DNA of 64,000 bases from assembly GCF_964656455.1 (NCBI RefSeq), contig NC_135722.1:46942628-47006627 (forward strand). Direction: 5' to 3'. The translations under genes were made by a program, and so were the position numbers. The notes beneath the pieces are model-generated. The model did no database searches. It saw only the letters and a list, made by a program, of their open reading frames with translations, and was not told the DNA's origin. This document shows, one piece after another, positions 12,255 through 23,169 of this stretch. The DNA comes from Halichoerus grypus. Its lineage: Eukaryota > Chordata > Mammalia > Carnivora > Phocidae. Position 1 is the first letter of the stretch, and every line of letters begins with the position of its first letter.

Positions 12255-13010
12255 AATGGGTTCTTTGCACTCATTCAGCAGAAACTTCTGAGTGCCAGCT
12301 GGGAGCTGGACCCTATCCTAGATGCAGGGAGTATGGTGGCAAAACAGTCAAGGTTCCTGCTCCCAAGGAGCTCATCAGGGAAAATTGGCCTTAAGAAAAG
12401 GGAAATGTATTTTGGTTGGAGATTATGGTGAGTGCTATGAAGGATAAATCCTCATTTTGATTGGAGGATCGTGGAAGACTTCTCTGAGGAGGTGAGAGGC
12501 AAGTTGAGGCAAGGTAAGAGCCGATTAGGCAGACTAGGGGCGGGGGTGGGGGTGGGGGTGTCCCAGGCCAAGGGGAATAGCTTGGGAAAAATCTGGCCCT
12601 TTGGGGGGAATTAAAAGAAGGCCTGTGTAGCTAGCACACACAGGTGGAGGGCAGGAAGTGTGGTGAGAGGAGGCTGGAAAAGGATCAAGCAGGGCCTTCT
12701 AGGTCCTGGTAAGAATTCAGATTTTATCTCAAGTGCAGTGGGAAGCCATTGAAGTGCATCAAGCAGGAAATGACAGGATCGGATGTCCATCAGACAGCTG
12801 CATGGAGAATGGAGCTGGGAGGATAAGAGTGGAAGCTGGGGCAATCCAGGAGGGTTTTCAGTAATCAAGGGAAGGGACTGAGGTGGCAGTGGAGGGCGGA
12901 AAAATGGATAGACACATTTTGGAAATAGAATTATTTGGAATTGGCAAATGGATTGGATATGGGGAGAGAGAGGCAGGAAGATGCAAGGGTGTCTCCCAGA
13001 TTTCTGGCAC
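12255..13010. repeat. Ancient interspersed repeat, longest copy (family not named)
   Basis: A chain of phrases recurs elsewhere in the window: gaccctatcctagatgcagg, gagtgctatgaaggataaat, cttctctgaggaggtgagag, agtgggaagccattgaagtg and aagcaggaaatgacaggatc. The same chain appears at 26700-27180, 33215-33690 and 52205-53195. I know this as a common ancient mammalian repeat but cannot name the family with certainty. Confidence 0.45.
12537..12558 (+). other. G-quadruplex motif with four G-runs and single-base loops
   Basis: Four runs of 4, 5, 5 and 5 G are separated by single bases (C, T, T). Loops this short give very stable parallel quadruplexes in known systems. Found within an ancient repeat copy. 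Confidence 0.85.
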
Positions 13011-13014
13011 AAGA

Positions 13015-14150
13015 TTGTATGCGTGCCTTTCAACAGATCCTAGACCCCATAAAGCCCTGTCATTTGGGAAAGGTCAAGTAAGGTTGATCTGAGTCCAGCC
13101 TTGCATAGGCAGCGGAGGTGTGCAGCTGTCCTCTTGCCCTGCCTGGTTCAAAGAGCTTATACCTGCAGCAGCACCAAGCAGGGGTTCCGGTTCTTCTATC
13201 ATGGGGCCCTTACTGTCTCCCTTCCCCCTGAGGACAAGGCTCTAAAGAATCTCTGTGAACTCCAGGGTGCCACTAGGGGGAGCATGGCCTGCATTTTGTG
13301 CCCAGTCTGGAGGGCTTTTTGAAGTCTGGATTACTTTAGAGACTAGACTTGTAGCCGCTTCAGTACTCAGCCCCGGCCCCGGCCCCTGGCTCCTCATAGT
13401 GTTTTGAAGAATGCCTGCCATATGGTAGGTGCTCAGTAAATGTTAGTTGGTGCTAATATTGTAACTGTGAGTATTATCTTGTGGAAGTGAATGGGCATCA
13501 TCTCTTCTTTTTCAGTATGGTTACTGGGAAGTGGAATGTGCATTTTCAGAGTGAGGAGGAGAACAGAGGGATGCCTGTGGGGAATGGGAAGAGGGAGAAG
13601 TTTTGGGACCTGATGGTGTTGCACTTGCCACTTCATCCTGTCTTCCTTTGCAGACGTGGGACACTAGGGCCTTTGAGGGATTCCTGAGGTGGTGTTTGGC
13701 TCAGGTTGGGCATCTGTAGTGGGAGATTGGTCCCTGCCCCCTTTGAAGCTCTGATGGCTTCACTACAGCAATAGGGCCCACCACCACTTAGGGTTTATAC
13801 CGTCCCGTTATTTCCTGTTGCATTGTCTTGACATTTTTCCTGCTTTGGCTCCTGACATGTAGTTACATTTTTTTTTTTTTTAATATTTACCTTTTAAGCT
13901 CAAGTCAATTAAAATCTTGTTTTGAGAATTTTGTGATATATCAGAGGTTAATAAAAACACAAGGACTCTGCAAGGAATCGCTGCATTAAAGATTCCATCA
14001 GGACCTCTCTGGCACTGTTTTAGGAAGCAGCGTTGAAAATGTCTTCCTTGAGCCCCAGTGTCCTCCTCTGGGAGAGATACCAACTGCCCTGGCTTTTTGT
14101 TTGTTTGTACATGGTAAAAAACAGCTGAGATGAATGAAGTTCTTAGCTCA
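13015..14150. other. Mostly unique sequence
   Basis: Holds a CCCCGG triplicate at about 13372-13386 and a possible L2 3'-end fragment at 13400-13445 (tgcctgccatatggtaggtg, then ctcagtaaatg). Confidence 0.4.
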
Positions 14151-14154
14151 GTGC

Positions 14155-14320
14155 CCAATTTAAGGAGAATGCTTTCCCACACATCATCTCTTTTTATGCC
14201 CATCCCAGCCTGTCAGTTGCCCATGGGGTAGGTTTCATAGGTGGAAACTGGGAGGTTAGTTAGTGGTAGAGCCAGACACTTCCAGGGTCTTCTGACCCCT
14301 GCTCCACAGGTGCTTCTACA
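14155..14320 (-). repeat. MIR remnant
   Basis: Antisense order: tttcataggtggaaactggg, gttagtggtagagccagac, tcttctgacccctgctccac. Confidence 0.5.
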
Positions 14321-14349
14321 GCTACTCTGATTAATACACACAGGAGAGC

Positions 14350-14530
14350 TGAAAGGCTGTATCTAGGTCTGTTATTTTCTGCTTCTGTGAGCTGGGGCAA
14401 GTCATTTGACCTCTCTTTGAGATTTTCTTTAATCTGTTAAATTAGTATGATAATACCAGTCCTAACTTTTAGGTCAGTTGTGTTGAACAGATGAGCCAAG
14501 ATTTATGAGGGTACTTGGGAAAAGTGTAAG
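14350..14530 (+). repeat. MIR remnant
   Basis: tgagctggggcaagtcattt, gacctctctttgag and a taatctgttaaattagtatg block are the MIR core and its 3' extension in sense orientation. Confidence 0.6.
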
Positions 14531-14729
14531 GTAATTTATAGCTTTGGGGCAGGACTTTTCGCTCTAATCTGTGCACCATTACCTTCCACGTCTCATAGAT
14601 GCTATCGTAGCGTCTTCAGGCCAACTGGATGGTAGTCAGGTCTCACATACGATGACTGAAAGATTTCTCTACCTTCCCCTGGGAACTCAGCTTTGTATCT
14701 CAATACCGGCTATCAAAAAAGTTGTTAGT

Positions 14730-14913
14730 GTGGTGCTCGGGTGGCTCAGTTGTTAAGCGTCTGCCTTCAGCTCAGGTCATGATCCCGGGGTCCAGGGATT
14801 GAGCCCCGCATCAGGCTCCCTGCTCAGTGGGGAGCCTGCTTCTCCCTCTCCCACTTCCCTGCGTGTGTTCCCTCTCTCGCTGTGTCTCTCTGTCAAATAA
14901 GTAAAATCTTAAA
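14730..14913 (+). mobile_element. Can-SINE
   Basis: Head ctcgggtggctcagttgtta and tail gtaaaatctt plus A-run. A perfect 15-bp duplication aaaaaagttgttagt flanks it at 14715-14729 and 14914-14928. Confidence 0.95.
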
Positions 14914-14984
14914 AAAAAAGTTGTTAGTTCTTAGGATCAGATGGTAGTGTACTTTAGTGGAAAGTGCCCTGGACTGGAAGACAG

Positions 14985-15160
14985 TGGCCTAATCTCCTAG
15001 TTCTTCAACTGCCTAACTCACGAGCTGTGTAACTGTGGACTAAACATTGGATCTCTCTGAGCCTTGGTTTTCCCATCTATAAAATGGTAATAATATTGTC
15101 CACTGTATTTCAAATGGTTTGAGGATCAGACAGAATAGTGCATATAAAAGAAGGTCACAA
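14985..15160 (+). repeat. MIR remnant
   Basis: cgagctgtgtaactgtggac, ctctctgagccttggttttc and ctataaaatggtaataatat are in sense MIR order. Confidence 0.6.
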
Positions 15161-15413
15161 AGCAGAAATGTACATGGGGGGTTGAATTGAGAGGGCCTGC
15201 CATGTCCCAGGCACCATGCTAGCTCTTGGACAGGAGTGACAGTATTCCTGGCTGTCACAGCAGCTCACAGACAGCCGAGGCTTTAGCTGCAGGCCCTGAG
15301 CAGGGCAGAGCGACGAGGCTGTGTTTGTGTCATGTCTGTTGCTTGGGCTGTGACTCTGGACTTGCCCAGGACTCTTACTGGTCCTGACCTAGTGTCTTTC
15401 CTCTCCATTGCAG

Positions 15414-15502
15414 GAAGATGAGAGACTGCTTGGGCACCAGCAATAGTACCATGAGTCCCTGCACTGGTTAAAGTGATCACCACAACCTGGGCAGGCAGCA
15501 AG
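15414..15502 (+). other. DENND2B: Candidate 5'UTR exon of DENND2B
   Basis: A strong acceptor (pyrimidine-rich run ending in tccattgcag at 15413) and a near-consensus donor (CAAG|gtaagc at 15503) bound 89 nt. The exon holds an upstream ORF from ATG 15418 to TAA 15471 (MRDCLGTSNSTMSPCTG). It has no open frame through its full length, so it would be non-coding for the main protein. It lies on the same strand as the coding exon at 63656 and would leave an intron of about 48 kb. Splice signals are seen directly. Membership in DENND2B is inferred, since the human gene is known for long 5' introns and alternative first exons. Confidence 0.55.
15418..15471 (+). CDS. Upstream ORF, 17 codons, inside candidate 5'UTR exon
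   Basis: ATG, 16 further sense codons and TAA lie wholly within the 15414-15502 exon. If the exon is used, this uORF precedes the DENND2B start and could lower its translation. The peptide MRDCLGTSNSTMSPCTG matches no family I know. The start context is moderate (A at -3, A at +4). Confidence 0.3.
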   Translation: MRDCLGTSNSTMSPCTG

Positions 15503-15849
15503 GTAAGCAGAGAGACCAGTCCAGGCGAGCTCCTGGGATGTGAATGCATTTCCGCCTCAAGTGCTGCCCGGAAAATCCCAAGTGCACAAACAAGTCAAGG
15601 CAATGCGTCTGGGTCCTCCTACCCGCACTCTGGGACCCAGAGGAAAGGCTTGCTTCCCCTCCCAAGTGCTCCAGCTAGCTCCCTCCCCTCTGGCCAGGAT
15701 TCCTCCAAATTAAAAAAAAAATGAGACACTGGAGGGGAGGAAAACAAGTCCACTCACTGTCTTTCCCTTATCCCATCTGAGCTGTTGAAGCAAGTTCCCA
15801 GGAGCTGCCCAGAGCCCTTGTTTGACTGGAAGGGAGGTAGGAGGAGTGG

Positions 15850-15958
15850 AATGTGTGCAGAACCCGAGCTGATCAAAAGACAGTGCTGTTTCATGGAAGC
15901 CTCCCAGAGCTGAGAGCCGGAGAGAAGGGGGGTGGAGGGGGAGAGGAGAGAGGAGACA

Positions 15959-16010
<52 letters not shown>

Positions 16011-16230
16011 GAGAGAGCGAGTGAGAGAGAGTGAGCAAGCGCGAGCACAGGAGCATGCTGGCTGGCGAGAACAGGGTCTCCATGACAACTGGCCTGGCCA
16101 GCTAGAAGTGCTCTGCTCATTTGGCTGGAAGGAGCTCCACGAAAGGTCAGAGGAAGGAGCTGTGGGAAGCTCGCAGCAGGTATCGGAGCTTAAGCGAGTG
16201 GATTTTGGGGCCCTGGGCTCCCTTACAGAC
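15850..16230 (+). promoter_or_regulatory. Possible alternative promoter region with GA tract
   Basis: The stretch between the 89-nt exon and the gtaagg donor combines a long GA repeat with a moderately CpG-containing segment (gcaagcgcgagcac near 16036, gaagctcgcagcag near 16166). No TATA box and no real CpG island are visible. A promoter is inferred only from the downstream donor with no good acceptor. Confidence 0.2.
15963..16032 (+). repeat. (GA)n polypurine tract
   Basis: About 70 nt of GA with a few C interruptions, inside a longer purine-rich stretch from 15905. It produces overlapping low-complexity open frames (Arg-Glu and Leu-Ser repeats) that are not genes. Confidence 0.95.
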
Positions 16231-16290
16231 TGTGGTGTGAGCCAAACTCTGCCGAGAATGGAGTGGGCAGGAAAGCACCGGGACTTTCAG
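16229..16290 (+). other. Candidate alternative 5' exon with an overlapping uORF start
   Basis: A consensus donor CAG|gtaagg follows 16290. It could end a first exon starting near or inside the preceding GA-rich block, or a 62-nt internal exon using the weak acceptor cccttacag at 16228. An ATG at 16258 opens MEWAGKHRDFQ up to the donor. Joined directly to the exon at 63656, this frame reads past the DENND2B ATG in a different phase and stops near 63734, so it would be an overlapping uORF and not an N-terminal extension. Only the donor is strong, so this remains tentative. Confidence 0.3.
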
Positions 16291-16299
16291 GTAAGGTCA

Positions 16300-17900
16300 G
16301 CTTCGGCTTGGATTGTTTTTTCTCCTTTCCATAGTCTTGGGCTGTTTTCTGGGAGGCAGGCAAATGTCTGTACTCTCTGCTCGGGGTTTGGGGCTCAGGA
16401 ATGATGTCATGCTTCAACAGTTGGATTCTATTAGCTTAAGGAGGAGGGAAACAGCCAATTTTCTTGACTTTGCAAATCTAGCTGATCTCACTCTTGCTGA
16501 ACCTGAGGTGTTTAGACTTTCTGTAGAAATCATCATCTTTTATTTAGCACAAAGGCTTAGGATATTTTACAGAAAGAGTGTTTTATATAGAAAAAGCAAG
16601 TTATCATCACTCCAGTATTGTGTTTGAGGTTCCTACACGGAAACTCCAGTGTCTTTTGAGTGGCTTGGTTTGTTCTAGTGAACACTGTTTTGTCTCTTGG
16701 TACTGCTATGTCTGACTTGTAATGAAAAAAAAAAAAAGCCAGTTAACTCAGCTAGGGGCCTGTGGTGAGTTCCCAGTCTCTGGAGCAGTTCTTAGGACAG
16801 AGGGACCGTCTTAGGGATATCTGAGCTGGGAATCACACTCTCGGTCTCTCTCCCAGGTAACTTGGAAAGAAGCATGTTGTTCTCCTGCATTAATAAAGCC
16901 CATCACAGGCTTTCCTAAAAAGTATATGGGGTGGAGGCTGGCAGGTGTGTGTGTATTTTGGGTTGGGGGGCCTGTGAAGAGGTTTCCTATACAGGTATCT
17001 CCGAGTGAGCTCTCAGTGGTGGCCGCTAAGAGCTAGCTTGCTCGTGGAGACACGAGATATTGTGGTTGTGCCAGATGGATACTTTGGGTTAATATTTTAA
17101 CCCAGTCTCAGGGCATGCACTGTCCATGCTGTGCACTCCTCTTCTGTTTGTCGTATGCTTTGGTAAAACTTGTTCTGACCTAGAGGACTGGTGTGTGGTG
17201 AGCTCAGTGTGGCCTAGCAGAAGAAACCCTTCCAGAAAGGCACTTTATAGGTGATGGGGTAGCTAGGTTGTTAGTAATCTGATTTGGAGGATTCATGCAG
17301 CAGACACTCCCTGCAGTGGGGACCCATCAGGAGATGTGCTTCCGCTTCAGGCATGTTGTATCTCAAACTTAACTCCTGGGCCTCAGGGAACATTGTGGAT
17401 GCCTTTGGTTTCTCTGTGGGATGAGGGAACAGCTGCTGTCCTGGCTCTTTGGTTTTTCTTCTTGAACTTTCTGAACAGAATGTCTTTTGTATTCTGGCAG
17501 ACAATGAGGGGGCCTTCTGATTAACTTCGGGTCAGCTTGCCAATAAAAGCACTGACCATGTCCCCAATTTGGGCTCCCTGAATGTGTACATGTATGCATC
17601 AGTATTGTGGCCTAAGGGTCCACAAGGGTGAACTCCGTGGCCTGCACCTCAGATGGGCCACTGTTAAAGTGATGCCCCCTTTTAGTACACTCCAATGATC
17701 CTCTGCTTGGTAGAAACCTCTGTTTTGTTGGGGGGATATGGCATTGCACTGTTGGTTGGGATTAAATTTGGGGGGTGTGAGGAAGAGGCAGTGCAAATCC
17801 AGAATCTCAGTTCTCCTCTGCTCAAGTGGCTGTGGTTGGGGCTCACCTCCCCCCAGTCCTGATATGTGAAGAGGGCTAGCAATGATCATTCTTTTGATAA
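16300..17900. other. Unique sequence, nothing recognised
   Basis: Contains a 13-nt A run at about 16724. No exon with both splice signals was found. Confidence 0.45.
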
Positions 17901-17904
17901 ATCA

Positions 17905-18115
17905 GAATGAACACTGGATTTGGGGTTAGTAGACTTGAGTCCATGGTCAGATTCTGCTACTTGCCATCAAGGTGGCTATCGGCAAGACCATTAACCTCTG
18001 TGACCTTCAGAGTTATTAGCTGTGAGATGGGAGATAGTGATATAACTACTTCAACAGGTCTTTTGGGAAGAACAAAAATGAGATAATTTTCATGAAAGTA
18101 ATTCTAAGTAAGTCA
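17905..18115 (+). repeat. MIR remnant
   Basis: gaacactggatttggggtta, gtccatggtcagattctgct, acttgccatcaaggtggct and a downstream taactacttcaacagg block are in sense MIR order. Confidence 0.55.
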
Positions 18116-18119
18116 AGTC

Positions 18120-21100
18120 CTATATAATGTAAGATGTTGAAGGATGACCCCACTCTCTTCTGTATAGTCATTTTGCCCCTCTGTTCTGGTTTCCCAGTTT
18201 ATAAAGTGCCCTTTTCTTTTGTGCATTTACAAATAAAAATGAGGAGAACCTTTAAAAAGTCCTTTAAGATATTAAAGGAAACAAATAGTGCTTTCTTTGG
18301 GTTGGGAAATAGAGTGATGTTCACTGTAGGCTTTGAGCCTCCTAAATGATCCTTCAGAGATGAAACTTTCTTTCCCTTAGGTCACCTGACTCATGTGTTT
18401 AGTACAGAAGAGAGGGATTCCAGCAGACCCTTTGCTTTTCCAGTGTCCCACAGCTAGCTACCTGGCAGTTATGGTGTCATAAATTTCAGTAGCTGGAAGA
18501 GAGGCTTCTGGTTGTCAGGTTTGGTTCCCTCATTCTGCTGGGTTCTGCTGGGGAAACTGTTTTGAGTGGGCAGAGAGGCCTTTCTCCTGTTCTGGGTTTG
18601 AAAGGCAGCGTCTAACTGGCAGGAAGAGTTAGCGCTCTGAAAGGCTCCTTGGGGGCTGGGCAGCTTTCAGGAACCTGTATGACTACAGCTTAGAGGGAAA
18701 CAAGAAAGAAAGAAAGAAATGAGGAAGTGGGAATTTCAAGGGCAGAGATTCTTGATATGCAGTGGGACTGTGCCAAGGAACAGAATAGCAGGGGTGGGGA
18801 GACTCCAGGCAAGGACACCCGGATCTGATCTCAGGGAGTGTGTATGGCTCATGGCATGCTTGGTGGGAACACAGGGAGGGACCTGGCACCCCACCTGCAG
18901 CCCCAGCTTCTGTCGTAGGACAGGGAAGCTGCCTACCATGCCCTGGGCTCTGGGAGGAAACCCCTGGGAAGACCCTAAAGAGGCAGATTTGTTGTTGAAC
19001 AACAGAGCCACTTTCCCAGGCGAATCACAGCCCAGCAAGCCTCTAAGGCCTGATGGCAACTTTGTCCATAGCTTAGGTTGGGGCTGCAGCTGTTCCCCAC
19101 TCCTCCTCAGTCCAGCTTCCCAGAGCTGAGTCACACGTTGGATGGATCCCTCTGTGTTCTTTAAGGATTAAAAAGTAACATTCCTGTTCTCACTCCCTCT
19201 CTCCCCCTTCCTCTACACCCCTTCCTGCACACTCTCCCACTGGGCTCCCTCTCTCTAAAATTAGAATAATCAGTTATCCAAGGAAGTTGAAACTTTGAAA
19301 TGCCTTGGAGGACAGGCCTAGGGCATCCTGAATTCCGCTGTCTCTGCCCTGTCCCTGGAATGGAGGGCTTGGGTATAAAGCTTGCAGGGGCGCCCCAGAC
19401 TCCAGGTATCATGGCCACACTGCTGGCCCAGGAGTAAGAGAGGCTGTGCTCCATTTCCTACCTAATCTGATTGTAAGAACTACTTTGGGGGGCACCACTG
19501 GGCACCTGAGGGTGGTGGGAGGGTCTGAGTCAGGGACTGCCAGAGCACCTCCCTGCAGGCAGGCGGCGGTGGGGGGGAGAGACTGAAGAGCATGTCTTCC
19601 TGTTGTTTCTCTTGTCTCCTATGTGTCACTGTCCTGGAGTCTCCTGATTTCTAGTGTTGGGCCCAAGAGAGTTTGCTGAGGCAGCCAAGCACAGGGAACG
19701 CGTATCTGAGCCTGGAGGAGTACAGGCATCAGCCCTGCAGAGTGTTGGCTTGGCCTCCCTTCTGGTCCTCTACGTTAGCTTGGGAGAAGAGGGTGTTTAG
19801 GGTGGGCAGGGGGAGGGGAAGGGGAAATCTGCCGGCAGATAATTGAGTTCTTTGAGTTAGAAGAACCATGGAAAGTGGAGAAGGGGCCAGGAGGGCATGA
19901 AAGAGGAAAAAAAAATTACCGTCTGGCATAGTCTGCAGAGATTTCTCTATAAAGCCTGAGGGAGAACTTGCATTAGTGAGCGCCTTCTCCTGGGGGTGGG
20001 GAGGGAGAGTCTGAGCATCTATTTTTTGCTGGGGAGGAGGCGCTGTGTGCATCTGTCTCAGTAGGTGGGTGTGGTGAAATACTGGGTGCATCTGTCTTAG
20101 GGAACATGCCACGGAGTATTGCCTGATAGAAAACCCCCCGTAAGACCTAGAAAACTCTCCTATGTGTATGTGTGTTGAGGGGAGAGGAGGATGTTAAATG
20201 AGCCTAGACTACCTTATTGTAGGATTTCTCCAAAGATCCCTTCTCTTATTATTTTTGGCTCTAATATACTGTCAAAATTATCAGTATTCTTCTCATCTAA
20301 AAACTGCCTGTGTGTTAGATTGTACTGTCTCTATAAAGGGTGAATTATATGCAATTAGAGTATGATACCTTCTTAACCAAAGCTGACCCGTTTCTAAGGG
20401 TTTGTCATGAAACTGCCCATTTCTCAAAGATGCAGACTCTTCTTGTGCGTGACTTGTCCCTGAAGGGCTTTGTAGGTGAGCTGGAGGTTGACTAATAGGA
20501 AGCAGCACATCAAATGAAGGACTGCTTGATCCTTGGGAAAATGAGATGAACAGGGGGTTATGGGAGTCTAGGAGGAAACAGGAGAGAAGCTCTGGGCAAG
20601 GGGACTGGGGGCAGGGGAGGAAGGTAGTTCTGAGGAATAGCATGGGAGATAGAAGGCAGTAGCTGGGCTGCTCTAGGAGGCCTTCACAATTTAGCAGAAG
20701 GTTGGCCTGCCCCCAGGGGACCCAAGGGGACCGTGTTGTGTAGGTCCTAATAACCAGGGAGGCTGGCATTGTGGTTGACACCCTGTTCATTTGCTCCTGG
20801 GCTTGGAGGCATCTCTGGTGCCAATGTGCCCTCTTGGTCTGTCCACCCATTTTGTCAGTGAATATGGAGGGTCTGGGCCAAGAGCTGGGGAGGGTCTAAA
20901 TAGTATCAAGTGTGAACTTGATGTTGTCACTAGGTATTGTATCGTAGTTATTTCCTCCCCAAAGTGAGCCTGTCTCTGTGATTAAGAGAGAAGAAACATA
21001 GGCCTGCTGAAGTTAGGGTTTTGCAGGTAGGGTTAATGACCATCTCATGCTTCAGGCTGGGAAGAAGGCGGAACATCCAATTTTTAGACTCTGGTATAAA

Positions 21101-21485
21101 GCACTGTTTGAATGATGGAAGAGAGCCAACTAAAAAGGACTAGAGATAGGAGGGAGAGCGTTCTAGGTCTCTGTCGAAGCTTCTCTGAGAGTGTCAACAG
21201 ATCAGGTGTGGGGGATAGGAAAAAAGAAAGGGGAAAATTGGAAAGAAAACTATATAGTCAGCTAGTTTTCAGAACTCTGTAGCCTTGTTTGAGGAAGTGA
21301 ATTTTGGTGTGCTCCCTTGTATCTTGGAACACAGGCTCCCTTATGCAGTTCTGACAACCGAGTTTTATAGATTGCTTTTAAATGAATCAACCTGTGTTTG
21401 TTCAGCTATCAGTGACTCTTGATCCTCAGTGCGTGTGTGGTGGAACGAACCATTTGCACTTACCGTGAGCATCTCAATGCCGTGA
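18120..21485. other. Long unique stretch
   Basis: Nearly free of recognised repeats over 3.3 kb. Holds a short GAAA run at 18702-18718, a TATA-like gggtataaag at 19371 and a 185-codon chance frame at 20293-20850 (minus). No gene recognised. Confidence 0.45.
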
Positions 21486-21489
21486 GGTG

Positions 21490-21755
21490 CAGTGGTGAAG
21501 AGCTGGTGAAGAGCTGGCGTTTGTGGGTCTCACACGCCTAGGTTTAGAATCTGGCATTACAGTTACTAGCTGTGTGACCTTGGGCAAGTTGTTTAATCTC
21601 CCTGAGCCTCTGTTTTCTGTGAGGTATCTGTAAAATGGATATAATAACAGTACTTAGCTTGTGAGAGTTGTGCTGAGGATTGAATGAAATGATACATGGA
21701 AAGCTCTCAGCCCTAGCAAATGTGCAATGCTTTCCCTTATTATCATCATCAACTT
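21490..21755 (+). repeat. MIR, well preserved
   Basis: ttactagctgtgtgaccttg and ggcaagttgtttaatctccc are close to the MIR core. The 3' part (gtaaaatggatataataaca, gaggattgaatgaaatgata) is also clear. A perfect 11-bp tandem duplication lies at its 5' side (21493-21514). Confidence 0.75.
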
Positions 21756-21839
21756 AAAGCAGCATTTTGAAGAGTAAGGCTGGCATCTCTTAATCAGGTT
21801 GGGATTACAACACAGGAAAGTCAAATCGGATTCTATTTA

Positions 21840-22021
21840 TTTAAGATTTTATTTATTTATTTGAGAGAGAGAGAGCATGAGTTGGGGGGGTGCGGCAGGG
21901 AGAGGGAGAAGCAGACTCCTCGCTGAGCAGGGAGCCCTATGCGGGGCTCGGTCCCAGGACCCTGGGATCATGACCTGAGCCGAAGGCAGACACTTAACCA
22001 ACTGAGCCACCCAGGCGCCCC
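21840..22021 (-). mobile_element. Can-SINE
   Basis: Antisense body from aagattttatttatttattt to cactgagccacccaggcgcc-type end. No clean target-site duplication was found by eye. Confidence 0.92.
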
Positions 22022-22054
22022 CCCTGTTAAATTAATTTTTAAAAATCAATGGAA

Positions 22055-22210
22055 AAAGGACTTAGTGCCTTAGTGTCTGCATCTGTAAATTGGGAGTAAT
22101 GTTACTCACCTCAAAGGTTTGTCGCAAGGGTTAAATGAATTTATATAAAGCACTTCGCTTAGTTGCTGGCACAGATATGCTCTTGGTAACTGTCGCTGCG
22201 ATTGTTGTTT
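22055..22210 (+). repeat. MIR remnant
   Basis: gtgtctgcatctgtaaattg, tcacctcaaaggtttgtcgc and ttaaatgaatttatataaag are the MIR 3' part in sense. Confidence 0.6.
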
Positions 22211-22254
22211 GAGATCTCTCCCTCCTGTGAGTTCCTCTGCCTCCATACAGCAGT

Positions 22255-22400
22255 ATAAAGAGCCCTGGTCATGTAGTCAGCAGATCTGAGTGTTAGTCCT
22301 GGCTCTATCAGTGACTTGTCGGGTGACCTTGGGGAAGTAACCCTGGCTTCTCTAGACTTCGGTTTCCTCTTCTAGAAAGTGGAAGGTTTAGATTGAGTGT
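22255..22400 (+). repeat. MIR remnant
   Basis: gtcctggctctatcagtgac, ttgtcgggtgaccttgggga and cttcggtttcctcttctaga are in sense MIR order. Confidence 0.6.
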
Positions 22401-22964
22401 TTTCATTGACATTCTGACTTGATTCTTAAGTGCATGTATCTTATCTTTCCAACAGATTCCCCGAAGTTCTATAAAATTAAGTATAATATTTTATACATTT
22501 TATCTCCCCAAAGTGGCCAACATATATAGTTTATGCTTAAACAACATTTCAGTAGCTTTTTTAAAAAATCCCATCAGCTAGACTCTAGGAAGTGTTTGAC
22601 TTGGTTCTTGTAACTTGGAGCTTGGGATCTTGTTCTCAGATGCACGGGGCTTGGTTGTAACAGCTTGCAAAGAGTATCCGGCCTTTGGTGAGTCAGAAAG
22701 TCTACCAGGTTAGTAAGAAAGGAGGTGGGTTTCACTTGGTGCCGCTGGGAAAATTTTGGTCGACAGATGTTGGGGGTACTTATTTGTCGTGCTGTATAGA
22801 CTCAGATCAGCCCTGTGAATAAATACTGCCGTCACTGTTTCCTTCTCTCTGTGGAGAAAAATGGCAGTGTTTCCTGGCTGACCCTCTCTCTCCCTTAGAG
22901 TTTGAAGTGAGTCAGTGGTGCTCAACGACAAATTCGTGTGTTAAGAGAAGAGCCGTCTAACGAA

Positions 22965-23165
22965 AGAGTGATGCTTAGAGCCTGGGCTCTGGGGTCAGAC
23001 AGTTGGGGTTCATATTCTGGCTCTGCTGCTTACTCCCTTTGAGATCTTGGGTAAATTGTGTAGCCTGTCCATGCCCCAGTTCCTTTTCTGTGAAACTGTG
23101 AGTACTATTCCATAGTGTTGTGGTAAGGCCTAAGTGTCACGTGCTTAGGATAGTACCTCGTATCT
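22965..23165 (+). repeat. MIR remnant
   Basis: gagcctgggctctggggtca, cattctggctctgctgctta and gatcttgggtaaattgtgta are in sense MIR order. It closes a cluster of four sense MIRs from 21490. Confidence 0.65.
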
Positions 23166-23169
23166 GGTG

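Noticed and set aside
15710..16404. Long Leu-Ser and Arg-Glu repeat frames
   Set aside because: They are simple translations of the GA tract on both strands.
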